Positions 39,614 to 51,078 of a DNA stretch of 64,000 bases are shown here, piece after piece. Each line of letters opens with the position of its first letter. Within the stretch, counting starts at the first letter, position 1. The position numbers were made by a program, and so were the translations under genes. A model generated the notes under the pieces. That model made no database searches. It saw nothing but the letters and a program-made list of their open reading frames with translations, and was not told the DNA's origin. This DNA comes from Leuctra nigra (Eukaryota > Arthropoda > Insecta > Plecoptera > Leuctridae): the NCBI GenBank assembly GCA_934045905.1, contig OW203766.1, positions 19,276,309 to 19,340,308 on the forward strand. The letters are read 5' to 3'.

Positions 39614-40330
39614 ATTGGCTGATTATTTTGATTTACATTATAAGGCATTGCACAACTATTTTTGTTTATTTTTTGGGGGGGAGGGGGGGGGGGGCTGGAG
39701 GGTGCACATAGAATATCAAATGAAATATTCTGATATAAAATATAAAATATCAATAGTTGACTATTGTGCCAAATTATTGTTAAATGTCGCTACGTCATAG
39801 TGACATTATTAACAACATGTTGTTAAAATGTTAACAAAAGATGGATGAATTCAATTCAATTGAATGTACATGTTGATTGATTATATAATAATATATGGAC
39901 TGGAGGTAAAATGGTATTTGTGTCAATTTCAAAGCCATTTCATTATCTCTATTAAATAAAACCTTCTTTGAACTGATTCAAAGGGCACGAAATATCATTT
40001 CTAATAAACCTAGACCAATTATTTGTCCATACATTTCGTGGAGTTTAATGTAAATTATTTTTATGTAATAGGTATTGAAATAAAACGTTGTTTTATTCTA
40101 TTCGACCTTGAGGAATGAAATAAGTAATATCATTTTATTTTGTCTGCTATTGATATTTAGTTTTTAAAGGGTGCTTAGATAGGTCGAATAGAATAATAAA
40201 AGGCAATTACTTTTTATGTCCAATTTACTCAGCAGTAATGTACCATGAGACTACTACACGAACGTAGAATGAATGTAACAATAATACTTGATACATTACA
40301 AATATTATAGAATTACAAAATATTATAGAT
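39614..40330 (+). repeat. Dispersed repeat B, copy 2, with G-run
   Basis: From about 39,720 it matches 23,860-24,300 in blocks (AATGTCGCTACGTC, GAATGTACATGTTGATTG, GTAATGTACCATGAGAC). A G-rich run lies at 39,675-39,694. No gene. Confidence 0.55.
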
Positions 40331-40361
40331 AGTTATGGAAAAACATTCCGTATAAATTACC

Positions 40362-40402
40362 TCGGTCCTGATGGTCTGGGTTTGATTCCCGCTTTTGCTT
40401 TT
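40362..40402 (+). repeat. tRNA-like fragment (B-box)
   Basis: CTCGGTCCTGATGGTCTGGG followed by TTTGATTCCCGC resembles the T-arm/B-box part of a tRNA-derived SINE. The 5' part is missing. Weak. Confidence 0.3.
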
Positions 40403-40468
40403 TATTTGTAGGAAGGCTGGAATATTGATATTGAGGATACATCTAGTAATGATTTCAGACATGTCTCG

Positions 40469-40509
40469 GGGGGGGGGGGGGGGGGGGCTGAGCAGCCCCC
40501 CCCCCCCCC
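40469..40509. repeat. G19-loop-C14 hairpin
   Basis: A run of 19 G, then CTGAGCAG (itself self-complementary as CTG..CAG), then 14 C. This is a near-perfect hairpin and a probable G-quadruplex former. Confidence 0.8.
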
Positions 40510-40599
40510 GAGCCCAGAGACTAAATAATCTATAGAAACAAAATTCTTAAATTATGTTTTTATTAAAACGAAAAATAGGGAGCTATTTGCTGTAATTTG

Positions 40600-41523
40600 A
40601 GAAGTTTAGCATCCCAGAATCGATTTTAAAATGTTTATATTCAAAAAAATTCCCTGCGGGGCAACAATTGGATTTTTTGCTTCGGTTTGTGCATTTTAAA
40701 GCCCCAGAATCACTTTTAACTGTTTAAATTAGGGATGGAGAAAATATCGATGTATCGATATATATCGATATCAAAAAAATATCGAAATATCGATACCATG
40801 AATATATTGAATATCGATATATTGAAATATCGATATATCGATACATTGAAATATTGAAATATCAATATATTGAAATATCGAAATATCGAAATATTGAAAT
40901 ATCGAAATATTGAAATATCGATATATTGAAATATCGATATATTGACGCCTTACCGCATGATACAATTATTTTCTTAATTGAAGTTTATACCTACTATGGC
41001 AAAATAATGCATATTTGCAGTGCAGCGTTTACAAGATTTATGGACAATTTCTCAGATTATTCACATTTTCTTTCTTATCTGGCCGGTGACCCTATATTTT
41101 GGAACGGCTGTGTTATTTCTTTTTACATTTTCTTTTAAAATTCCTAGCAGTTTTAGGAGCAATTTAATACATTCATACGATATATCAATATTTCCATACC
41201 TATACATCTAAATATTATTTCCATATCAATATTTCGATATTTCGATATTTCAATATATCGATATATCGGTACTTCGATATTTCAATATTTCGATATTTCA
41301 ATATTTCAATGTATCGATATTTCGATATTTCAATATTTCAATATATCGATATATAAATGATATCGATAGTCGATATCAAAATCCAAGTTCGCTCCATCCC
41401 TAGTTTAAATTCTAAAAACCGCCCTGCGGGGCTAAGGCTGGGGGGCTTTCCAGACCCCCCTTCAGGGTGTCGCAATCCCCCCCCCCCCCCCCCCCCCCCC
41501 ATGATGAAAGCAGTTCCTACGCG
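40600..41523. mobile_element. Second member of the MITE 3 family, carrying a hAT-like insertion
   Basis: CCCTGCGGGGCAACAATTGG, GCCCCAGAATCACTTTTAAC and CGCCCTGCGGGGCTAAG match the interior of 13,379-13,713. The right end GAAAGCAGTTCCTACGCG matches that element's right end, with a 24-C run before it (41,477-41,500). The left end is unclear. A 673-bp element sits inside. Confidence 0.7.
40722..41410. mobile_element. Non-autonomous hAT-like element filled with ATCGAT repeats
   Basis: Element 40,730-41,402, ends TAGGGATGGAG / CTCCATCCCTA, with an exact 8-bp target duplication GTTTAAAT (40,722-40,729 and 41,403-41,410). The subterminal ~200 bp at each side consist of imperfect ATATCGAT / ATATTGAA repeats that face each other. 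About 230 bp of ordinary sequence lies between. No transposase ORF. Confidence 0.9.
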
Positions 41524-41587
41524 GACTACGTTTGGGTACACCCACACCCCTCTCCAGATTAAATTTTGCAACCCAGCTATTCATTAG

Positions 41588-41605
41588 CCCCCCCCCCCCC
41601 CCCCC
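41588..41605. repeat. C18 homopolymer
   Basis: A run of 18 C just past the MITE, preceded by TTCATTAG. Confidence 0.8.
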
Positions 41606-41633
41606 GAATAAAATGTCTGAAATCATCAATGGT

Positions 41634-41712
41634 TGATCATGACTAAGTATATTGCCATGGCAACAACCAATAAAATTCCTTGAATGAGTAGCAGAGTATT
41701 GAAAAACTGGCC
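41634..41712. repeat. Relic of the 49,687 MITE family
   Basis: TTGCCATGGCAACAACCAAT and GCAGAGTATTGAAAAACTGG match the right half of the MITE at 49,687-49,832. Confidence 0.6.
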
Positions 41713-43910
41713 ATTAGTGCATGTAATGCAATTTATTGAAATATTTATATCATAAGCAGTTGATTGGAAAAATAAAACAACTTGTAAAACTAAAAGTTTG
41801 GTGTTTTGCATCCATTGGCTTGCCCACAAAGTATTGGGACTAAATAGCGAGCTGTGAAGGGTTGAATATGTGCGGCACGTCTTGTCCTGGCTGATATTGT
41901 GTCAGCAGTAATCGAGTGAGCGGTCGCCATCTTGTTGGCGACACCAGGCACGTAATGGCGCAATTATCAGCCACAGACGTCATTGCTTGGGACAAGACTC
42001 TGGACTTCTGACGATATCTTCAGAGGGAAATAAGAATACATTGTGTAATTTCTTTTGATATGGAGCCTGTTAGATGGTTGTATAAATATTGTATCTTTTC
42101 ACGGCTCTTATTTTAGACGGATGGTTTTATTCCAAGCATATTCGACTAGGTACATTTATTTCGAATGTATCCTGATCGTAAATAATATTTATTATTCTAT
42201 TGAACTGCAAATTAATTTTTGACCACACAAATTATTAAAGCTTTTTTAAATTGTCTAATCTAGGGTCTAATGGAGAAATTCTCGTCAATTTACAAATTAA
42301 ATCTCTAAAAAATAGTCACATAATTTAGGTATGTAATATGAAATAAGAACAAAATGTTCTAAATATTCAAATAAAACAACTGACCTATACCTCCTTCCTT
42401 GTTATTCTTCTCGCAATTGTGTAATTAGGCTTTACGCAGATATTTGCCCAAAATATCTGTTTTCACAATTCGTGCTTTCTATTTTGTTACGCCTCTCATC
42501 TTTAGAGTGTGGGAAAATATAATTTGGTTTCGCTCACCAAAGAGGTTGAGTTGGCGATATTTGCAATTCACCGTGCTATCTTTGAAGCGTAGAGGTGAGT
42601 GCATTGAACCGTTGAAAGTACAGTCTCACTCAAAACCACAGAGTTCATCAAAAAGGAATTAAAAATTTAGATTACAGTCTCGCTCTTCACTAAGTACCTC
42701 TAGTGGTTAGTGGTAGTGGTAGGCAGAGTAGAAAACTCTTCAGATTAGGAATTTAACTAACTAGAACAGTACCGTATAGGACTTAGTTAATTCGGGCTAA
42801 TGATCAAATTACGAAATTAATACTATACATGGATCCTTTCATTTAAAGTATTTGTTACGAAGCTACCTACAGCCAGACAGCTTTAAGTAATATTTAATAA
42901 TTTCTACGATGATGTATTTTATAACTGTGTTTTATTAATAAAATATGGTAATTACAATCAAGTTCAACTCGTCGTACTACAAATATTAATGTTGCGTGAA
43001 ATATTGTACTTGTAGGTGTACTGTTCATATTCAGATACGATGTCACTTTGTTTAGCAATGTCCACAATAGAGAGCCACTGGTGGTGTGAAAAATGATGAT
43101 AAGAACTAGCAGTTAACAAATATCAAAATTTCTATTGTTTTATAAAACTTTTCGTATTGGGAAAACAAACAAAAGATAAGCCAATAGTTTAGTATAGCAT
43201 ACAATTATAAATTTTGCAAAATTTTTGGGAATTGCATGTATACCTAACATCTCTCATTTTAAGTGTGTTTTCAAACCAATACGGTTTCCCGTAGCCTAGT
43301 AAAAAATCTTTTTTATCAAGTATTCCTGCAACATCATGTTTTAAAAACCTTGTTTTGCCAGCGGTGGAGGTGCCATATTAATCCACCTACGATTTATCGA
43401 ATACATTTCAAAAATATTCTCATTTCACAGGTTATCTTATTGTCACTTGAATTTTGTTTCTCTCTAAACTTATTAAAATCTCTCGAGCTGTCACTCCCAA
43501 GGCAAGATGTCATCAATGACGGGGTGGGGGTGGGGTATCGCGCCCCCGAGATATATGTGGGGTGAAGAGTTGCAATTATTGCCTCGGAATCTTATTTCCG
43601 ATGCCTCTGGGTGGGGGAGGGGAGGGGAGGGGGTTTCTCACACGTGTGGGCTTTCAAATTCATCGCATATGGTCACAATAGGATCGTCCAAGTTTATTTC
43701 ATATGAGGAAGTTGTTGTGATGATTTATTTTATTGATGTTGGTTTCATAAACTGAACATCAACAAAACGTTTTGTCAAATGACGCAAATTGCGAAAAAGT
43801 TGATAAGTTGATATAGTTAGTTGATGGGTGAGCAATAAGTGTAACACATAGAAACGAAATACTATAAAATATAATATTATTCTTGAAGAGACTGATGGAA
43901 CCTGCAAAAT
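41713..43910. other. Non-coding spacer of about 2.2 kb
   Basis: AT-rich with a few short chance ORFs, and G-rich patches near 43,520-43,545 and 43,607-43,635. No gene or repeat that I can support. Confidence 0.5.
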
Positions 43911-43914
43911 AAAT

Positions 43915-43996
43915 CGCGCACCCCGACTGGGAATCGAACCCAGATCCTTCGGGTTATCGGCTATGCTGTAACCATTAAGCTACCCGAGCGCGTTCT
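43915..43996 (-). repeat. tRNA-like SINE head or pseudo-tRNA
   Basis: On the - strand CTCGGGTAGCTTAATGGTTA looks like a pol III A box and GGGTTCGATTCCCAG is an excellent B box with a paired T arm. The acceptor and anticodon stems do not pair properly, so it is not a working tRNA gene. Confidence 0.55.
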
Positions 43997-43999
43997 TAA

Positions 44000-44888
44000 T
44001 CAGTAGGTTGGGTTGCCATGCAACTCTTGCCAGTCCGTTATCTTTTTTTTTTTAATTGTTTTAATGCGTATTTTGTAAAATTTTAAATTTCATCAACAAA
44101 TAAATGTACCTACTCTTTTCTTTGACTGTAATATCTATTGTCATCTTCTAACTCTCCGGAAGTATTTAGCAAAAGTGTTTTAGTCATACACAATGAAGAA
44201 GAAAGAGCAGGTATATTATAAAGTCTTCATTTGACTCCGGTTTAAAGGAGCATCAACCCTAAGAACACAGATTCAAGAAGGCAGTGTTTACCGACGAGTA
44301 CTCCACGGTCCCTGAGATCCACGGCGGCCATGTTTGACTTTCTTCTCTTGCCCTTTCATCGCTCGCTTTCAACGTGGACAGAAGACTTGAGTTTTAATCA
44401 GATATATTTGCACGGCTTATTCTTGTTCAAATCATCAGTCTCAGTCGTATTAGAAGCGTCTCGACGACATAATCTACGTAGTAATAACTTTATGGTAATA
44501 ATATTCAGCATGAAACATGTGTCATTCAAAGTACCTACCTAGGTAATAAACGTAACAAGTCGTGAGGCACTCAAGTATGTGTATACTACGAGAGTGAGGA
44601 AATAGAATCTACGTAAATCAGCTCCATTAAATAGGGTATTTTATCATTATACATTTAAAAATTCTACATTTAAAAATTGGATTTATAAATTTTTAATTAA
44701 TTAATTGGCTTTATTATATTTATACAATTTATTTATTTAATCAAATCCTGTTTACAATTTTAAATCATGTCAGGAGATGTTCCAAATCATAATCTAGGGC
44801 CTTCTGATTCGTAACCGACTGGCCAAGTCCATCACGTCATCTTCTTCTTCTTCCCCCAACTCTTCTTCCTCTTCGTTTATTATTATAA
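44000..44888. other. Non-coding spacer
   Basis: AT-rich; a TCTTCTTCTTCTTC-type pyrimidine tract near 44,838. No supported gene. Confidence 0.45.
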
Positions 44889-46595
44889 ATCCCCATAAAA
44901 AAACACTCCGTGTAAAAATACCAGCCAAGTCTCTTTACTTTAAAAAAATTCAACACCGAAAAGGAGTGATATCAAAAAAGGAGCCAAGTCAATGACATTT
45001 CCAAATATTTAATCGTATCTTTGAAATAAAAGTATAAACACCGAGAAATACTTTACAAAAGGACTTGGCGCATCGTTTTTTTAAAGACATTTTTCTATTC
45101 ATAAGCGTAATATGCCATTTATATACAACCGTCATTAAGAACTTTTATCAAAATAGGGACACATCTTTCAATTACATATTATATATACCTACTGTAAATA
45201 ATTTTCTATTTGAATATGTACACATGAAATTGTTGCCTATGTTTGTAATAAATACACAATAGATATCTTCGTAATATTGTTTCGTGGTCAACATATTAAT
45301 CAAGTCTCATGCGTTTTACCTTCTCATCATGAAATAAATTTCTATTAATCCGCAATTTATAATAGTACATTTCACGAAGTACACAGTGACGGCACATTGA
45401 ATTTCTTTAACATTTTTAACTTTATACACTTTACACTTGAAAAATATATAATAGTGTTCTATCGATAGTTAGTAATTTATTTGACAACGTTTCATGATTT
45501 CCCTCAGAGTCAAGATCATATTATGAAAAGATACCCTTCTAATATCACCATATTAACAGTGTTATAAGAATATATATGAGCGCACTTCCTTGTTATTTAA
45601 TTCTTTTACCATATCACTTATCTATTACAACATGAAATCTTTCTTCTATCGCCATTGACAAAACTATAAAATAGCAATTACTAAAAGTAGCTTGATTCAT
45701 AGCTTGAGTAGCTTGATGGCTCTAATAGAAAGAGGAAAAGTACTTAAACTTGTACATTTCTTTCCACTTTTAGGATAGAAAGATGTCTTTAAAAAAACGA
45801 TGCGCCAAGTCCTTTTGTAAAGTATTTCTCGGTGTTTATACTTTTATTTCAAAGATACGATTAAATATTTGGAAATGTCATTGACTTGGCTCCTTTTTTG
45901 ATATCACTCCTTTTCGGTGTTGAATTTTTTTAAAGTAAAGAGACTTGGCTGGTATTTTTACACGGAGTGTTTTTTATGGGGATATCACTCCTTTTTTCAG
46001 TTTATTCTTATAACTTGTAACATTGTTTCACCAATGACTATAATTCCTTTAAAAAAATACGCCTTTGTGGTTTGGTTGCTAAGAAGAATTGTGTTTGGTG
46101 CTAAATGTAAGCTTAAAATTATATTCCATTATGAATTGCGAAAGCATCGTTCCAATCGGTCCAACTGTTCTCGAGTTATCGCATCACTTCCAGTTTTCAA
46201 AATGGCGGCTGACATCACTGCCAACTCATATCTGTATCTTAAATGTTATGTAACATTATAAGCCTTCTGAATATGTATGTATTGTTATAAGAGATGGTTT
46301 TAGTCAGATTTGGCATTGTTATGGCGTCATTTCCGGTTTTAGTAATAGTGCATTTCTATTTCGACTATTGATGTTTCATCAAGATGACCGTCTGAATCGA
46401 TTGGCGCAAATTTCGTTTCGATCGGTTCAGCCGTTTTCGAGATATGACGTCACTTCCGGTTTCAAAATGGCGGCATAAAACCGGTTATAGCAAAAGGCAC
46501 CTTAGACGCCAAAAGTGCACACGTGGTAAAAATTTCAGATCGATCGGTTAACCCGTTTAGGCTGTGGCCCTGTCAACAGTGTTTCCTGATATCTG

Positions 46596-46627
<32 letters not shown>

Positions 46628-46924
46628 GATAGCTTTTAAAAGGGGTGTAATTTCACTGTTTTCACGGCCATCTTGCTCGCAAATGACATAACCTGTTGTT
46701 CCCAAATTTGGTATAGGGGGTGGGGTGGGCCATAGCTCGAAATTAAGATATTTCGCAACAATGTGAGATTTTCCAATGTTGAGATCCAGTAGGCCGAAAA
46801 TGCCATGTTGTTGCTTACAGTAAAAGTGTTTGGTCTGCTCCTCAGTTTATTAGGCATTTACAGTATGTTGAGTGAGTGTGAGTGTACCGTACGACTTGGC
46901 TGGGTGGAGCGACCGCTCCACTAG
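44889..46924 (+). mobile_element. Helitron/Helentron-like non-autonomous element, copy 1
   Basis: ~209-bp inverted arms (44,889-45,097 and 45,774-45,982) frame ~675 bp of unrelated sequence. Then come two diverged tandem units (anchor TTTCAAAATGGCGG near 46,197 and 46,462), a CAT microsatellite (46,600-46,626), and a 3' part ending in the perfect hairpin GTGGAGCG-AC-CGCTCCAC (46,904-46,921) and CTAG. Rolling-circle transposons end in such a hairpin plus CTRR. No Rep/helicase ORF is present. Confidence 0.65.
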
Positions 46925-46929
46925 ATTAA

Positions 46930-47789
46930 ATTTGACAAAAGACAGCGTTTTAACGATTCTACTGAATCGTACATCTTGGGAAGAGAGCCGTCTTATTTAG
47001 ATTATGTTCCCAATCGCTCGTGGTGCAGATTTTAATTGTGTTTTTGTGTACTTCATAAAATTTAAAAAACATGTTATGGATTTATTTAAAAAAAAATTTA
47101 AACCATAAGACTGTTATCTAAAAAGTGCACAAATTAGTAAATTAGAAGTTTTCCTTTCATGAAGTAAAATTGATGCGTTCGTTCAGCTTGCTCGACAAAG
47201 AGAGAACATAATCTTGATATTCATTTAAAATATTATTTTTGATGCTCCTTCTTTTTGTTGAAGATAATATCGAAATAGCGCCTCCCTCTAAGCAATGATG
47301 ATCATGTGCTGAAAGCCAAGTTCAGGGCTGCTCTAATTGGCGAAGTTTCTTCTTCTTCTTCTTCGGACAATGTTGACTCCATCTGGCGGAAAGTCAACAC
47401 GGTCTGGAACCACTCTACAATCCAACCAATCAGAAGCCGAAGAGGTCAAGAAGTCACAAGTTACAATTCCGATACCGGTAATTGCATCAGTTTACTAATA
47501 AACAAATTGGCACAGTTCTCCATACAAATTGTTTCTAAAGTCAAAGTTTAGTTGAAAGGATCAGTTTGAAATCAAACACTTGCAAAACATACATGTTAAA
47601 TCCTAATACTAAGAGGTATTTCCAGATCACTCTCTAAGGACGCTCACTCTCTCACTCTCAATAGATTCGCTTCCCAAGAGAATATCGCTGCAAAATCAAT
47701 GAAACGTGCAATTTTTTTGCATCAAAACGTTTAAAGTAAAGAAACAGGAGCAATAAATGAATAATTGAGCTAGCAAATCGAGCGTCTAC
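46930..47789. other. Spacer with one short repeat
   Basis: Near 47,325-47,355 GGGCTGCTCTAATTGGCGAA and GTTTCTTC recur in similar form near 63,698-63,735. A weak coding-like stretch follows (47,340-47,460), not assignable. Confidence 0.3.
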
Positions 47790-48050
47790 TTTTCGCTATT
47801 TTGGCAAGATCATCTGTTTCTTTTCTTTTGTTACTGACGGTACGTACAGGTCGCACCATTCCTCCAATCGAACTGAAAATTTGCACACATGTAATTCTGC
47901 GGTTGCATACCCATTTTTTTCAAATCCGTTGATTGGATCAAATTAAATAAAGATATCTTCTTATTGGTTAATCCGATTAATTCGAAATTTTACAGAGTCA
48001 AAATATGACCCACCAAATAACAAATTTTACAAAGTTAAAACCGTTTAAAC
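47790..48050 (-). repeat. Dispersed AT-rich repeat family, copy 3
   Basis: Reverse-oriented relative of 14,970-15,310 (GCACACATG, AAATCCGTTGATTGGATCAA, TTCTTATTGGTTAATC). Confidence 0.4.
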
Positions 48051-48303
48051 CCTATTAAACGGTTGGAGGTGTGGCACGTTCCGGTGCTCGCTCATCAACG
48101 CGTTACACTGAGCGTTTTCCTAGAATGATTTAAAGGATATAAGGAGCGAAAAACATTATACTTAAAAATTTACGGTTAAAAACTTTATATTTATTAGTTA
48201 AAAGTTTGGCTTAAGCAGATCTCTGGCCTGGATTAAAAACATTTATCCTTCTAATTCAAGCTTTAGACGACTGCCAAATCCATTCAAACTGATTTTCAGG
48301 ATA

Positions 48304-48555
48304 CGATGCTTCAAAGACACCGTGAATATAACTCTGAGTGCAAGATTAAGATGATTGACTTGGATTGAATTCCGTGATTTGAATGAATCTATGCCAATCA
48401 ACTCTGTGAAAAGGACTTCATCTCAACCGGATGGTAATTTCCTCTGGACCAACAAAGGCGGCGAACTTTCTGTCATTACAGCTGGATGTCAGGAACACTT
48501 TGAAGTAAAAATGCCAGTGGAGGAGCTGATAATTTATTCAAAGGAAGTCCGATAG
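48304..48555 (+). pseudogene. Coding-like fragment of unknown family
   Basis: After TTTTCAG (48,299) one frame reads MLQRHREYNSECKIKMIDLD and meets TGA. One frame over it continues as FRDLNESMPINSVKRTSSQP to a tag at 48,553-48,555 (EELIIYSKEVR). This looks like coding sequence with one frameshift. I do not recognise the family; it may be a gene relic or a chance ORF. Confidence 0.3.
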
Positions 48556-49686
48556 GAAGTCACTTTGTAATAACATTAAGAGTGTCGGATACTCCGGTGA
48601 CATTTCAAAATGTATTCAACTTCTTTATGTACGCAACAGCGTTTGAACTAAAATTAACAGCCACTAGTTATCTACGTATAGGGCAGTTGCAATACCTTGG
48701 TTACTATGGTAACAGACCACAATCTTGTTTATTTTTTTGGGTGACAAGAAATTTTTCAATAGTTTAATCGTAATTTAAATAAAGTTGTGAATGATATTAA
48801 AATAAAGACAGTAATAGTAGGCAAATAAAATAAGGATAAAATATTAAGAAATATTAGTTATTATTTATTTACTGAAAAAATCTGTCCCCCAGTTAGATTT
48901 CCTCAGCTGTGACGTCAGATGAGATCGACAAAATAATCAAATAGAAAAATCAGACTTTTGAGCCTGTGGGGAAAAACAAAGAACAACTTAAAATACTAAG
49001 ATTATACAATATAATTCAGTCTAAAATACGGAGTCCACTTGTTTGAATAATTTACTTACTTATTGTTTTATCTTAAAATAATATCAAACTCTAGAATGGT
49101 AAGCAATTCACTAACTTATGGATAGAAAGATCAAACTGAAGGTTCATTTCCATTTCCTTGGAAGAAAAATGAGGCCAGTTTTACGAACATAGAAACTCCG
49201 AACGAGAAATCTGTGGTAGTTGATAGTTATAATATTTATTCCTCGTCTCAATACCGACCTTTAAAGTCTTCAAGTTTAACGTCCTCCATAATCATTCTTA
49301 TATAATTTTATAAATTAAAATCATAAATTTCATCCTCTGCATCCTCTCATGAGCTGTCACATGGTCTTGTTTCGGTCCTCTTTGAGTCCTATGAGCGAGT
49401 CCCATGACGCCGACCCTACTGTGACAAGCAATAAGTAAAACGAAGCAAAAGACGACGGATATAATGAATAAGGCAATAGGATTAGGCGCCAGGGTGATAA
49501 CCGGCAACTCAATTAATATGCTAATTTCAATCCGGGATGTGTTGTGGCGTCATGGTTATTACGGAGAGACAAAATGTCGGTCATTTGACAGAGGAGATTA
49601 TACATGACCATGGTCGCATCATTGCTGCGATATTGAGTCGTTATAATGATTGAAATTCAAAAACATTTGAAATTAAATAGTCTAAA
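48556..49686. other. Non-coding spacer
   Basis: AT-rich, no supported feature. Confidence 0.45.
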
Positions 49687-49832
49687 GGCCAGTCTTTCAA
49701 TACTCTGTTAACTTTTAAACTGTTGATTAGGACTGTATTGTCATGGCAACAACCTATGACATTCCTAGAATGACCACTAACTAACTGTTAATAGCTAATT
49801 GAGACTTTAGCAGAGTATTGAAAGACCGGGCC
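49687..49832. mobile_element. MITE of about 146 bp
   Basis: GGCCAGTCTTTCAATACTCTG at the left pairs with CAGAGTATTGAAAGACCGGG at the right. The interior TTGTCATGGCAACAACCTAT recurs at 41,650. Confidence 0.8.
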
Positions 49833-50194
49833 TAAGTTGATGATTGTTGATTTAGCTGTCTATGTTAGATTGCGTTAGTCGTATTTTGTCTAAGGTTTTG
49901 TGAAACTTGATGGTTTCGCTGGTTTATCAACAATCCCAAGTCAAACAATGCTCGTTCGGCAAGATAACAAACCCGCATTCATGGTGCCCATTTCTATAAA
50001 ACTATATCTACGTTGGATTCAGTAAACTTTTAATTCAACTGATTGTCATCTTTAAATAATTTTAATGTGTTTAAGGGAAAACAGCTAAAGGGAAGAATTC
50101 TACATTTGGTGGCAGAAACAGGATAGTTTCCAAATGTGTTAAATTATTTATTTTTTGAATTTATTTGGCATTTTCTTTTTATGCACCATAGTAA

Positions 50195-50390
50195 CAGAGC
50201 AAGTTGGCTCAAGCATTAACACCCTGGAGACCCAGGCTCGATTCTCGCTTACGTCGCTCGTGACTCATTTTTGTGATTTTTCGCAGTCACAAGGCAAATG
50301 TTGAGAAGGTTCCCTGCTATTATGCCAACTCCGCCTCTCCACACCTTCTATCTTAACACTTTCTTCATCATCATCAACTTCGCCGTCTCC
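50195..50390 (+). mobile_element. tRNA-derived SINE, copy 1
   Basis: A-box-like GTTGGCTCAAGCATTAAC, then B-box GGCTCGATTCTCGC, then body GGCAAATGTTGAGAAGGTTC and a CATCATCATC tail (about 50,364-50,375). The same body and tail occur in reverse at 61,785-61,975. Confidence 0.65.
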
Positions 50391-51078
50391 CAATTATAGT
50401 AATATAATCGTCCCTGCGTCGCCATTAGTTACAGAGTAATGCGACTTCTTTAAAATTGAATCAACCCGTTAATTTAGAACTTTGTTCGTTTGTTTACCTC
50501 TCTTTTTACTCTTACATTCCCTTTTCTAAACTTTCACTTCTATCTTCTTCTCGTAGTGCCATTGTCCTCTCGGTGAACGTTGGGAGTCATTGGCTTTTCT
50601 TCTCTTGTCAATGCTGCTCTGAAGAGTGACTAAGTAGTTTGATCAAACCACTGATTTTCCTTGAATAATAAGGCGATGATATTGTATGTCACTGGATGGC
50701 TTATTAACAAGCCAATGGATGGCAATTTCCGTATCTATGGTCGATATATTTTCTTCACTCTTATTCATTCGTACGATGACTTTCTAATTTCTTAAAAGTT
50801 TCATTCTGCTGTTATGCAACAAACATACATATTAATATATTTATTTATCACGTACATAATTATATTATGTTATTTATTGATTTTATTCAATGAGAAATCT
50901 CATGAGCCTGCCTGGACGCCACTGGACTTTCAAAAGCTTTTCTTGAAAAGTATAACACTTGAATATTAAGTAAGATTCAAGGATAACACTCGTAACCATG
51001 ATATTCAATTTACATTTCTCAAACAACACAAATGAAGTTTTGTTTTCATTTCAAGTGAGCGTGGTTTCATTAATAAGA
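50391..51078. other. Non-coding spacer
   Basis: AT-rich, no supported gene. Confidence 0.45.

Noticed and set aside
40771..40965. ORF of YFDISIFQYIDISIF type on the - strand
   Set aside because: Translation of the ATCGAT repeat array; not a protein.
43915..43996. Functional tRNA gene
   Set aside because: B box and T arm are good, but acceptor and anticodon stems do not pair; called a SINE head or pseudo-tRNA.
47306..47551. 81-aa ORF
   Set aside because: Contains a TTC-repeat serine run and a dispersed short repeat; no domain.
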